Made by a program: the position numbers and the translations under genes
Part shown: positions 56,884-64,000 of the stretch, piece by piece
Layout of the letters: each line of letters begins with the position of its first letter
Numbering within the stretch: the stretch's first letter is position 1
Source: CBDCVY01 sp965223245
GTDB taxonomy: Bacteria; Nitrospinota; Nitrospinia; Nitrospinales; Nitrospinaceae
Assembly: GCA_965223245.1 (NCBI GenBank)
Contig: CBDCVY010000013.1
Coordinates: 3,534,001 to 3,598,000, forward strand
Direction of reading: 5' to 3'
Length of the DNA: 64,000 nt
Notes under the pieces: generated by a model
Databases searched by the model: none
Told to the model about the DNA's origin: nothing
What the model saw: only the letters and a program-made list of their open reading frames with translations

Positions 56884-57054
56884 ATGAATGAGAGACGTGA
56901 AAATTCGACCCCGAATTTAGGGTTTTCGGGTTCTGAAGCAAATCCGCAGGAAGTATGCCGTTTGATTTATGATCATTTGGTTATGAGAAAGCTTTTGGAG
57001 TTGCAGAAGGCTGTAACCCGACTCAATGCTTTAATTCGGCAAATTGCCAGTTAG
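56884..57054 (+). CDS. Small helical protein under the Pho-like repeats
   Basis: 56 residues from the ATG at 56884 (60 from the GTG at 56872). A polar N-terminus is followed by an amphipathic helix-rich part (QEVCRLIYDHLVMRKLLELQ and so on). No family recognised and no strong ribosome-binding site; the only support is the open frame, its protein-like composition and the regulatory repeats upstream. Confidence 0.4.
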   Translation: MNERRENSTPNLGFSGSEANPQEVCRLIYDHLVMRKLLELQKAVTRLNALIRQIAS

Positions 57055-57093
57055 AGTTCCACGCGGCCACAGGGGCTGGGTGAGGTAAGGCTC

Positions 57094-58119
57094 TTAGCCT
57101 TCTTCACTGATGTCCACCAGTTTGCCTATTGAAAGGTGGTCATGGAACAAGAAATAAATCCCGCCAATAAAAATTACAGCGAAATTCAAAGTCCAGGCGA
57201 CAAAACTAAAACTCACGCTTGCCACCTCTGCTTCACCCATTATCTTATGTAGTGCAATTAAAACGCCTGCATTAAAAGAACCTAGAAATCCCGGGGTAGG
57301 TAAAACAGTAATTAAAATACAAACCATGACTGTGAGTAATATCAAGGACTCCGCGGATTTGTCTTTTAAATCATAAGCCCAATACAAGGGATAATACTGG
57401 AGCACGATGAGCCCCCAAACCAAAACCGTAGCCGCCATTATATAGACAAGCGTTTTAACGCTTTTTACAATAACCAATCCCTGGCTGAAGGTTTCTGTAA
57501 GTTGGACTATTTTATATTGCCATTTCTCAGGTAAAGGTTTGATGACCCAATGGACCAGGACCAGGGCTTTTTCATGATGGAACGCTAAAAGGAAAATAAA
57601 AGCCATCAGTCCTGCCACGATCATTAAACTGACAACACCAAAGTTGAAAGCCAAGTCCTTTACTGTAATACCAGACCAGGAAATATTGCTCTCGAAAATA
57701 TGGCCATAAAAAACCAATAGTCCGGCAAACATAAGCAGCAACATTATCAAATCAAATAATCGCTCAACCACAATGGTGGCAAAAGAACTGGCAAAAGACA
57801 ATCCCACTCGTTTTCCCAATAAGTATGCCCTTACAAACTCACCCGCCCTTGCAGGCAGCACTCCTGCCATAAACCCCACCATAAGAGGAGAATATAATTC
57901 GGAAGTGCAGACTTCTTTTAAGGGATTGAGCAAGATTCGCCAGCGTAACGCACGTACGACATAAGTCAATGCCATTAAAATAAAGGTAAGAAGTAAATAA
58001 GAATAGTTAACGTGCTTAAAAGAATCGATAAGTTCCTGGATCGAAACATTTCGCATCGTATACCAAATAGCCACGGCGGCTACGATGAGACCAAAAATAA
58101 GTTGTCCGGATTTTTTCAA
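57094..58119 (-). CDS. UPF0104/lysylphosphatidylglycerol-synthetase-like membrane protein
   Basis: 341 residues with about eight membrane helices. The pattern YVVRALRWRILLNP near the N-terminus, GFMAGVLPARAGEFVRAYLLG and VVERLFDLIMLL places it in the UPF0104/AglD-like family (Pfam LPG_synthase_TM), whose members act in lipid flipping or glycolipid synthesis. Substrate unknown. The ATG at 58119 overlaps the ribF stop (ATGA), showing co-translation with ribF. Confidence 0.85.
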   Translation of the reverse strand: MKKSGQLIFGLIVAAVAIWYTMRNVSIQELIDSFKHVNYSYLLLTFILMALTYVVRALRWRILLNPLKEVCTSELYSPLMVGFMAGVLPARAGEFVRAYLLGKRVGLSFASSFATIVVERLFDLIMLLLMFAGLLVFYGHIFESNISWSGITVKDLAFNFGVVSLMIVAGLMAFIFLLAFHHEKALVLVHWVIKPLPEKWQYKIVQLTETFSQGLVIVKSVKTLVYIMAATVLVWGLIVLQYYPLYWAYDLKDKSAESLILLTVMVCILITVLPTPGFLGSFNAGVLIALHKIMGEAEVASVSFSFVAWTLNFAVIFIGGIYFLFHDHLSIGKLVDISEEG

Positions 58120-59048
58120 TCTTGAAGGTTTGTTAAAATGGATTGAGCTAATTCAATATCTTTTTTAATTTGCGTGACGAGGGCATCTGCAGATTCAAAT
58201 TCTATTTCTCCTCGAATCCGTTGAATAAATTGAATTTCAATGTCCTCTCCATATATTGTCGCATGAAAATCGAAAATGTGAACCTCCACGCTAAGTCGAT
58301 CTCTATTAAAAGTGGGATTAAATCCAATATTGACCACCCCAGAATATTTTTTATCATGGTGAATTGCGCGGACTGCATAAACTCCGGTACCTGGGATTTG
58401 TACTTTGCTGGTATCTAAATTTGCTGTTGGGAAGCCAATACCACGCCCGGTTTTATAGCCGTGCACGACTGGCCCTTGGATAGAATAGTAACGGCCAAGA
58501 TATTCCTTAGCCTTTTCCACGTTACCATCTTCTATCAATTCTCTTAGATAAGAACTGCTCACACGATGTCCATTTATGGATACTGGCTCAATTACATGGA
58601 CCAGAAATTCAAACTCTTTCCCGAATTTTTTCAAATACGCAACCGTTCCTTCTCGTCCTCGGCCAAATGCGTAATCGAATCCAACAACCACTTCTTTTGC
58701 TCCAATTGCGTCTACTAGAATATTTTTAGTAAATTCCCTGGGACGCTGATCTGCAAACTTTTCATCGAATTTTGCACAAATCACCTGGTCTACGCCGCAT
58801 TTTTCAATTAATTTCATTTTTTGTTTAAATGAGGTCAACATTGGCGGAACCTTATCAGGAGCTATGATTTTTAAAGGATGGGGTTCAAAGGTAAATACAA
58901 TTCCTGTTCCCTGTTTAATTCCGGCAATTTCAGCAACTTTGCGGAAAATAATTTGATGGCCCATATGAACTCCATCAAAGTTTCCAAGGGCCACAACGGG
59001 ATAAGGGATTTTAGAGGGGATATTCTTTGTTCCGCGAATGATTTTCAT
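58116..59048 (-). CDS. ribF: Bifunctional riboflavin kinase / FAD synthetase
   Basis: 310 residues. The N-terminal adenylyltransferase part (~1-180) has ALGNFDGVHMGHQ with the HxGH-type motif and VGFDYAFGRGREG; the C-terminal riboflavin kinase part has VVHGYKTGRGIGFPTANLD (~210-230). It makes FMN and FAD from riboflavin and ATP in the cytosol. Normal length for the family. First gene of a two-gene operon. Confidence 0.94.
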   Translation of the reverse strand: MKIIRGTKNIPSKIPYPVVALGNFDGVHMGHQIIFRKVAEIAGIKQGTGIVFTFEPHPLKIIAPDKVPPMLTSFKQKMKLIEKCGVDQVICAKFDEKFADQRPREFTKNILVDAIGAKEVVVGFDYAFGRGREGTVAYLKKFGKEFEFLVHVIEPVSINGHRVSSSYLRELIEDGNVEKAKEYLGRYYSIQGPVVHGYKTGRGIGFPTANLDTSKVQIPGTGVYAVRAIHHDKKYSGVVNIGFNPTFNRDRLSVEVHIFDFHATIYGEDIEIQFIQRIRGEIEFESADALVTQIKKDIELAQSILTNLQD

Positions 59049-59256
59049 TATTTAATGACTAAAACACTAGGTTCGTTTTTTAAATTTTAGATCTAAAGGA
59101 CCCATCCTAAGCAAAAAACCAAGAATATCCGAGGATGTGTATTTATTCAATGGTGGAAAAACAATAAAATTACTTAATAAATAGGGGCCTTGCCCCAAGA
59201 ATAATTGTTTGATATGATCCTAGCATAAACTATTTATTTTTAAGGAATTTAGACCC

Positions 59257-59544
59257 ATGTTTGATATCGGGTTTTTTGAAATCATGATTCTGATGGCCAT
59301 TGCAGTGGTGGTCATAGGACCTTCCAACCTTCCCAAATTAGCCAAAGCTGTGGGCCGCGGCTGGGGGGAATTCCAAAATACTTTCAATGAATTAAAACAA
59401 GACGTTCTTGATGAAACTGAAGGAGTGAAACAAACGGTCAATTTGGATCAGTTAGAGCAAGAAGTCTCTGCTGCTACCAAAGTTGATGTTGACGTTAACC
59501 TCGGCCTCAATTCCGAACCGGACATAAAACCTAAGGAAGATTGA
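59257..59544 (+). CDS. tatB: Tat translocase subunit TatA/TatB-like
   Basis: 95 residues: one N-terminal membrane helix (IGFFEIMILMAIAVVVIGP, ~4-22), the hinge Pro and an amphipathic helix (LPKLAKAVGRGWGEFQNTF), then a charged tail. The MFDIGFFE start and longer acidic tail fit TatB better than TatA. It would help form the Tat pathway for folded proteins. No tatC is adjacent. AAGGA lies about 13 bases ahead of the ATG. Confidence 0.8.
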   Translation: MFDIGFFEIMILMAIAVVVIGPSNLPKLAKAVGRGWGEFQNTFNELKQDVLDETEGVKQTVNLDQLEQEVSAATKVDVDVNLGLNSEPDIKPKED

Positions 59545-59630
59545 TCCGTCTTTAAAAATTCAAAACAATTCATTTTTCTTCACTATTTCTTAATTCAAAT
59601 AATTTACCCTTTATTATTGGAGGAAACATA

Positions 59631-60269
59631 ATGCCTTCGAACTTTCTAATAAATAGAAAAACTCTCGTCTTTTTTCTGGTTGGTTTGTTTCTAATTTTTT
59701 TAACTGGCTTTGCCTCAGCTGATATGGCTAAGGAAGAAGGGTCTAAGATGGAAATGGATGCTCAAGCCCAGGCTATGATGGAAAAATGGAAACAGTTTGC
59801 CACCCCGAATGAGAACCATAAAGTCTTAAATGCTTTAGTGGGCCAATGGGATCATGTGGTTAAGTGGTGGATGGACCCGACGGCACCTCCGGAAGTTTCT
59901 AAAGGAACCAGCGACATCCAATGGATTATGGGAGGACGTTATATTCAACACAGTGTGAAAGGAACTTCCATGGGCCAACCCTTCGAGGGGATGAGTATTA
60001 TTGGATTTGATAACGGTAAGAAAAAATATCAACTGCTTTGGATCGATAATATGGGAACGGGTTTTATGAATGGAGAGTCTACCTTTGATGCTGGAAAAAA
60101 TGAATTTCACGAGACCGGACGCTTTACAGATCCAATGGTGGGTGAAACGAAATACAGAGCGGTTTTGAAACTAATTGATAAAGACCATTATTCTTATGAA
60201 ATGTTTACTAATAATATGAAGGGTAAAGAATATCGCCTTGGAGAGATTCAATATACCCGGAAGCCGTGA
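59631..60269 (+). CDS. Secreted DUF1579 family protein
   Basis: 212 residues with a hydrophobic signal segment (~12-32, cleaved after an Ala). The mature domain starts NENHKVLNALVGQWDHVVKWW and contains GRYIQHSVKG and YQLLWIDNMGTGFM, typical of DUF1579, a lipocalin-like family of unknown function. Strong ribosome-binding site TTGGAGGAAAC. Periplasmic role inferred. Confidence 0.85.
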   Translation: MPSNFLINRKTLVFFLVGLFLIFLTGFASADMAKEEGSKMEMDAQAQAMMEKWKQFATPNENHKVLNALVGQWDHVVKWWMDPTAPPEVSKGTSDIQWIMGGRYIQHSVKGTSMGQPFEGMSIIGFDNGKKKYQLLWIDNMGTGFMNGESTFDAGKNEFHETGRFTDPMVGETKYRAVLKLIDKDHYSYEMFTNNMKGKEYRLGEIQYTRKP

Positions 60270-60331
60270 CTCTATTAAAGGGTAAGGATTTTCTGTTTCA
60301 GTGAATTAACTTCAACCCTGCAAATGGTCTC

Positions 60332-60724
60332 ATGCTCAGTACCCCCACATTACATCCATTTCTTTCCCATTTTCCTACGGCTTTATTCGTTGCAGGAATG
60401 GTTTTATTATTTATCGGGAAAAAACGTGACAATTCGAAACTCATTCAAGCGGCTTCTTTAAATCTTAGCTTAGGATTATTAATGGGTGTATTAGCGGCGC
60501 TATCTGGAATGTTCGCTGCGGATATTGGCCTTTGGCCTACACCAAAAATTGAAGGCCATCAAGGATATTCATTTGCCTTTGTCGCCCTTTATGTGATTAC
60601 CATCGTGTATTCCTATACAAAAACATTTTCGCAAATGGCAATAATATTTTATGTGTTAAATTTTGTATTGATGTGTGCTACAGCTTGGTCGGGTTATTTA
60701 TTGGTGTTTCATTCTAAAGGCTGA
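60332..60724 (+). CDS. DUF2231-like membrane protein
   Basis: 130 residues, four hydrophobic helices; HPFLSHFPTALFVAGMVLLFIG carries the His-x(n)-His-Phe-Pro motif of the DUF2231 family. Function unknown; possible haem or redox role is not shown. Its 3' end overlaps by 16 bases the end of the convergent gene at 60709-61137, which belongs to the same family. Confidence 0.7.
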   Translation: MLSTPTLHPFLSHFPTALFVAGMVLLFIGKKRDNSKLIQAASLNLSLGLLMGVLAALSGMFAADIGLWPTPKIEGHQGYSFAFVALYVITIVYSYTKTFSQMAIIFYVLNFVLMCATAWSGYLLVFHSKG

Positions 60725-61137
60725 AGAGTTGCGATTCCAAACCTGTGTACTAATTCCCCACCAAAATATCCTGTTATGAGACAAGTGATCATTCCGACCA
60801 ATATGCAAACATGATACAAAAAAAAAGCCCATTTTTTTTGTCGCAATCGAAATAACCAAAGAGAATTCGCAAATAAAAAAATGGTAGACAGTGCAAATAG
60901 AATGTGAAAACTTAAAAATTCTCGGAATGTATCTTTAATTTCTAAGCTTAATACTCCTAAGAACCCCACTCCCATTGCAAGTAGAGCCCACCAAAACCCA
61001 AATCTCACATTAAAACGTCCCGCAATCTCTACGATTTCTTCTTTCCTCAATCTTCCATAGACTTCCAATAATGTGCCGCTAGTGAATAAGGCTATGGGAA
61101 AATGGATAAGCAGTGGATGTATTTTAGAAAAAATCAT
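60709..61137 (-). CDS. DUF2231-like membrane protein (second copy, convergent)
   Basis: 142 residues with about four helices and the related motif HPLLIHFPIALFTSGTLLEVYG. The His-Pro-Leu-Leu-Ile-His-Phe-Pro pattern is shared with the neighbour, although overall similarity is low. Function unknown. Confidence 0.7.
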   Translation of the reverse strand: MIFSKIHPLLIHFPIALFTSGTLLEVYGRLRKEEIVEIAGRFNVRFGFWWALLAMGVGFLGVLSLEIKDTFREFLSFHILFALSTIFLFANSLWLFRLRQKKWAFFLYHVCILVGMITCLITGYFGGELVHRFGIATLQPLE

Positions 61138-61162
61138 CGGATTTATTCTTTGATAGAACCTT

Positions 61163-61957
61163 TTATTGAGTGAACTTTGCCAACGCTACACCTGCGGCTA
61201 CCGAAACGTTGAGTGATTCAATGGGTTCTTGGCCGGGAATTCGAACTAGATTGTTGCATCGACCTTTGACCGCTGAAGAAAGGCCTGCCTGTTCGTTGCC
61301 AAAAACCAATACACAAGGACGCTTTACTTTAACGTTATACAAGGATTGTTTGGCTTTAGAATCCATTCCCAAAATATACACGCCTTTGTTTTTTAAATCT
61401 CTTAAAGTTGAAGGCATACTTTTGCAATTATAAATTGTAACCCACTCTAAAGCGCCTTCGGCAGTTCGGGCCAAAGAAGAAGAAATAGGGGAGCGGCTGC
61501 TTCCGGTCGGTAGAATTAATCCATCACATCCAAAAAAAGCACAAGAGCGTAAAATGGCGCCTACATTATGAGAGTTATCAACTCCATCCAAGGCAACCAT
61601 TAAACTTTCTTTACCTAAACCATTACGAGTGAGGGTGTGGGCTGATAAGAACTTTAACGGCTTAGCAACTATCACAATACCTTCATGGTGAACCCCGGCT
61701 GCAACTTTATTTAATGATTCCGCATCTAATTGACGATAAGGAAGCCGATTTTGACGACACCATTTTAAAAGTTCCTGGATTTGCGACATGCGATCTTTAT
61801 TAAAAAAGACACGCAGAATATCCTGCGGTCTTTTAATAAAAATCTGATGGCAGGCATTCCAACCATAAACGGTAAATTCCGTTTCTTTTAGTGAGGGTCT
61901 CTGTTGGGTAGCCTTGGGATGTGTTTTTTTCTTTAATTCAGAATTAGGTGTTTGCAA
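61163..61957 (-). CDS. SpoU/TrmH-family RNA methyltransferase
   Basis: 264 residues. An N-terminal substrate-binding domain (~25-110, ending VAAGVHHEGIVIVAKP) precedes the SPOUT knot with motif 1 DNSHNVGAILRSC, motif 2 VLVFGNEQAGLS and motif 3 IESLNVSVAAGVALA. It uses SAM to 2'-O-methylate a ribose in rRNA or tRNA; which site is not readable. Complete and of normal length for the RlmB/YfiF type. Confidence 0.88.
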   Translation of the reverse strand: MQTPNSELKKKTHPKATQQRPSLKETEFTVYGWNACHQIFIKRPQDILRVFFNKDRMSQIQELLKWCRQNRLPYRQLDAESLNKVAAGVHHEGIVIVAKPLKFLSAHTLTRNGLGKESLMVALDGVDNSHNVGAILRSCAFFGCDGLILPTGSSRSPISSSLARTAEGALEWVTIYNCKSMPSTLRDLKNKGVYILGMDSKAKQSLYNVKVKRPCVLVFGNEQAGLSSAVKGRCNNLVRIPGQEPIESLNVSVAAGVALAKFTQ

Positions 61958-62009
61958 TCGACAATATTCTCCACGGCAGGATTAGTTGGAGACATTGTAT
62001 CAATTGGTA

Positions 62010-62456
62010 TTAGCGAATAAAAGTTCCAAGTTTGCGATTAACCTCATCTAAACGATTGATAAGCAAATCAATGATTTGATCTTTAATTTTGGACATTACT
62101 CTTGGATCAATTTCACAAGCTGAATTTTGATCTACCTTTAAAGCGATCACTTCATCATCAGCTACAATACTGCTGGTACGAATCCGTTTTCCTTTTAAGG
62201 TAACTTCTCCAAATATGGCACCCGGAACTAATTGTGCAAGAGTGACTGTGGTGGGTTGAGTACGAACCACACTAATTTTACCTTGAAGTAAAACAAAAAA
62301 ACCTAGATCTACTTCTCCCTCAGATAATAAATTTTCACCAATTTTATAATCATTAAAACAATCAGGTTGATTCCACAATAATTCACGATCATTAGAATCC
62401 ATATCCTGAAAGAATGGAATTTCGTCCATTAACTTAAAGACGGCATCTTTATTCAT
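62010..62456 (-). CDS. Cyclic-nucleotide-binding (CRP-like effector) domain protein
   Basis: 148 residues forming a single cNMP-binding beta-roll: IPFFQDMDSNDRELLW near the start, GENLLSEGEVDLGFFVLLQGKISV, then the phosphate-binding-cassette region GAIFGEVTLKGKRIRTSSI (related to the consensus GE-x3-L-x-RTASV). It has no DNA-binding domain, so it is not a CRP regulator. It may bind a partner or respond to second messenger; ligand is not known. Confidence 0.8.
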   Translation of the reverse strand: MNKDAVFKLMDEIPFFQDMDSNDRELLWNQPDCFNDYKIGENLLSEGEVDLGFFVLLQGKISVVRTQPTTVTLAQLVPGAIFGEVTLKGKRIRTSSIVADDEVIALKVDQNSACEIDPRVMSKIKDQIIDLLINRLDEVNRKLGTFIR

Positions 62457-62562
62457 TAGTTTGTTCCTGGATAATTAATAATGTCTATTATTCCAATATA
62501 ACGCATCTATTTTTCAACTCAACTAATAGAGTAAAAAATAATTTAAAAAAAGTATAAGGGGT

Positions 62563-63630
62563 TTAACCGTGTCCACCCATCATGAAGGCTTCGGATTCTT
62601 TAAATTGAGGTGTGGGTAAATGAGCTACACTATCAAAAAATTGCTGAGAGCAATTCAAAACATCTAAAGTGGTCGGTAATTGAAACATTTTTCTTCGAAA
62701 CGCTGCTGCTCCAGGATAACCAAAAGCCATCCAAACTCCTAATTTTCGCAAACTTAGGAGAGCTCTCCGAGTGTCATATTGAGGTGATAACAACTCCAAA
62801 TATCGTCGTAAAAGTTCCATGGGAGAAGGACTTAAAGATTGGATATCTTTCCCAAGGCATTGTTTGAAAATCCAAGGATTTCGTAATGCCCCTCTTCCAA
62901 TCATAACGGCATCGACCCCTGTTTCTTGCAAAAGATCTTGAGCTCGCTGCGCGTCCCTTATGTCTCCATTTCCAATAATGGGAAGAGTGGTATTTTTTTT
63001 AACCTCACGAATCAAATCCCAGTCTGCCTTACCGCTGTAAGCCTGCAATCGAGTTCTGCCATGAATAGCTACCCATTCACATCCTGAATTCTTTGATGCC
63101 TCAACACACTCGTGAATTGTTAACTCTTCATCGCTCCATCCTGTACGCATTTTTACTGTTAAGGGAAGGTCGATATTATTTTTTATTTTTTTTAGAAATT
63201 TTTCTAAATAGGCGGGGTCTCTCATTAATGCAGCTCCACAGCCCTTTTTTACAACCTTTTTAACCGGGCAACCGAGATTGATATCTAAGAAATCAGCTCC
63301 ATTTTCTTTGACAAGTGGTGCCACCTTAATAAAATCATCAGCGAATTCTCCAAATAATTGAATCCCTACCAAGGTTCCGCGGTTTGTATGGGTTCGAATC
63401 ATTCTTTTGGTTTTTTCAGAGTTAAACATCAAACCTTTGGCAGAAACTAGCTCTGAAATTAGAACTCCAGCACCCATTTCATCCATCAATTGCCTGAAAC
63501 AGGTATCTGTTATTCCAGACATAGGAGCCATCCAAAATCCATTTCGCATGCGATTTATCAAACCTTTTGGTTCTCTAGGTTTGGGTAGATTATCTCCATT
63601 GAGATTTGTATGTGAACTTGAATCTGACAT
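62563..63630 (-). CDS. dusB: tRNA-dihydrouridine synthase (DusB-like)
   Basis: 355 residues, TIM-barrel. FMN-binding start MAPMSGITDTCFR, GADFLDINLGCPVKKVVKKGCGAAL with the catalytic Cys, TVKMRTGWSD, IHGRTRLQAYSG and GNGDI are seen. It reduces uridine in tRNA D-loops using NADPH and FMN. Longer than usual by a short N-terminal tail and a standard C-terminal helical domain. The assignment to DusB over A or C is based on overall pattern. Confidence 0.88.
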   Translation of the reverse strand: MSDSSSHTNLNGDNLPKPREPKGLINRMRNGFWMAPMSGITDTCFRQLMDEMGAGVLISELVSAKGLMFNSEKTKRMIRTHTNRGTLVGIQLFGEFADDFIKVAPLVKENGADFLDINLGCPVKKVVKKGCGAALMRDPAYLEKFLKKIKNNIDLPLTVKMRTGWSDEELTIHECVEASKNSGCEWVAIHGRTRLQAYSGKADWDLIREVKKNTTLPIIGNGDIRDAQRAQDLLQETGVDAVMIGRGALRNPWIFKQCLGKDIQSLSPSPMELLRRYLELLSPQYDTRRALLSLRKLGVWMAFGYPGAAAFRRKMFQLPTTLDVLNCSQQFFDSVAHLPTPQFKESEAFMMGGHG

Positions 63631-63640
63631 GATGCAAAGA

Positions 63641-64000
63641 TTATTTTATTTTAAAGTTTGCCTGGTTTATAAACTCTTCAAAATGGGGTGGTAAAGAAGC
63701 TTTTAAATCAATAATGCGACCTTCGAAATTAATTTTCAACCTATAAGCATGAAGACCTAAATTTCCTTCTGAGGAATTACCATATACCGGATCATTTATT
63801 AAGGGAGCCCCCCTCAAAGACAAATGGACTCGAATTTGATTGGTTCGCCCTGTGCGCGGTACTACCCTGAGTAAAGTTATCCCTCTAAAAGTAATCAGCT
63901 TCTCGAAATCTGTTAGGGCATTTTTTGGCTTAATGGAACTCGGACCTACCCCACGTGCCGAACCTCGAATTTTCCCAATAGGTGCGTCTACCGAAAAACT
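63641..64000 (-). CDS. RluA-family pseudouridine synthase (5' part outside the window)
   Basis: The last 119 residues are visible, reading out of the right window edge in an open frame. VDAPIGKIRG, VVPRTGRTNQIRVHLSLRGAPLINDPVYG and the tail pattern LKINFEGRIIDLKASLP match RluA/RluD enzymes, which isomerise uridine in rRNA/tRNA. The motif has Asn where RTGRTHQIRVH is usual. The catalytic Asp region lies beyond the window. Stop 10 bases from the dusB start. Confidence 0.88.
   Translation of the reverse strand, partial: SFSVDAPIGKIRGSARGVGPSSIKPKNALTDFEKLITFRGITLLRVVPRTGRTNQIRVHLSLRGAPLINDPVYGNSSEGNLGLHAYRLKINFEGRIIDLKASLPPHFEEFINQANFKIK

Noticed and set aside
59049..59256. FMN riboswitch upstream of ribF
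   Set aside because: No RFN-type conserved blocks were found between 59049 and 59256.
1..64000. rRNA genes or prophage
   Set aside because: No rRNA-like sequence, integrase, capsid or terminase frame was seen in the window.

Overview
The window looks like the chromosome of an AT-rich Gram-negative bacterium, most likely from or near the Nitrospinota/Nitrospirota. The evidence is a complete bacterial proteasome operon carrying a UBact-type Pup homologue, together with Gram-negative envelope genes (RND/TolC-type efflux, a TonB-family protein, an RpoH-type sigma factor, a Tat component). The taxonomic placement is an inference; no rRNA gene is present. Region 1 (1-17.9 kb) is an Rhs/Tc-type polymorphic toxin locus. 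A giant protein, open at the left window edge, carries a metallophosphoesterase-like N-terminus, a DNRLRE-like region, an SpvB/TcdB-type shell with DxNGDxxxD repeats, an Rhs core and an LHH-type nuclease tip, followed by a SUKH-type immunity gene. Downstream lies a field of broken copies of the Rhs core, an orphan toxin tip with two candidate immunity genes, a TPR gene and a small membrane protein. These broken copies are interrupted by about eight short elements of roughly 100 bp. The elements end in hairpins whose stems differ between copies but stay paired around a constant TCGCC loop. This is the least explained structure in the window. Region 2 (18-30.4 kb) holds a CBS protein, a YjdF-like membrane protein, an MscS channel, two NarL-type response regulators, a NarX-like kinase, a SulP transporter, a HAMP-ended sensor without an output domain, and a pair of secreted paralogues. 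Region 3 (30.4-42.8 kb) has rpoH, fumC, a FetAB-type exporter, a His-rich secreted protein with a CzcCBA-type metal efflux operon, nadA and a HIT protein. Region 4 (43-49.6 kb, minus strand) is the proteasome operon in the order Mpa/ARC ATPase, Dop, UBact/Pup, PrcB, PrcA, PafA, with overlapping or nearly abutting genes and one candidate promoter. UBact would be deamidated by Dop, ligated to targets by PafA, recognised by the ATPase and its substrates degraded by PrcAB. Region 5 (49.6-64 kb) contains a nucleotidyltransferase-like unknown, a TonB-like protein, a secreted metalloprotease, a tRNA-Leu(CAG) next to a structured untranslated stretch, four Pho-box-like repeats with exact 11-bp period upstream of a tiny gene, a UPF0104 membrane protein, ribF, a TatB-like gene, a DUF1579 protein, two convergent DUF2231 membrane proteins, an SpoU methyltransferase, a cyclic-nucleotide-binding protein, a Dus enzyme and the end of an RluA-type pseudouridine synthase. 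No CRISPR array, rRNA gene or intact transposase was seen.
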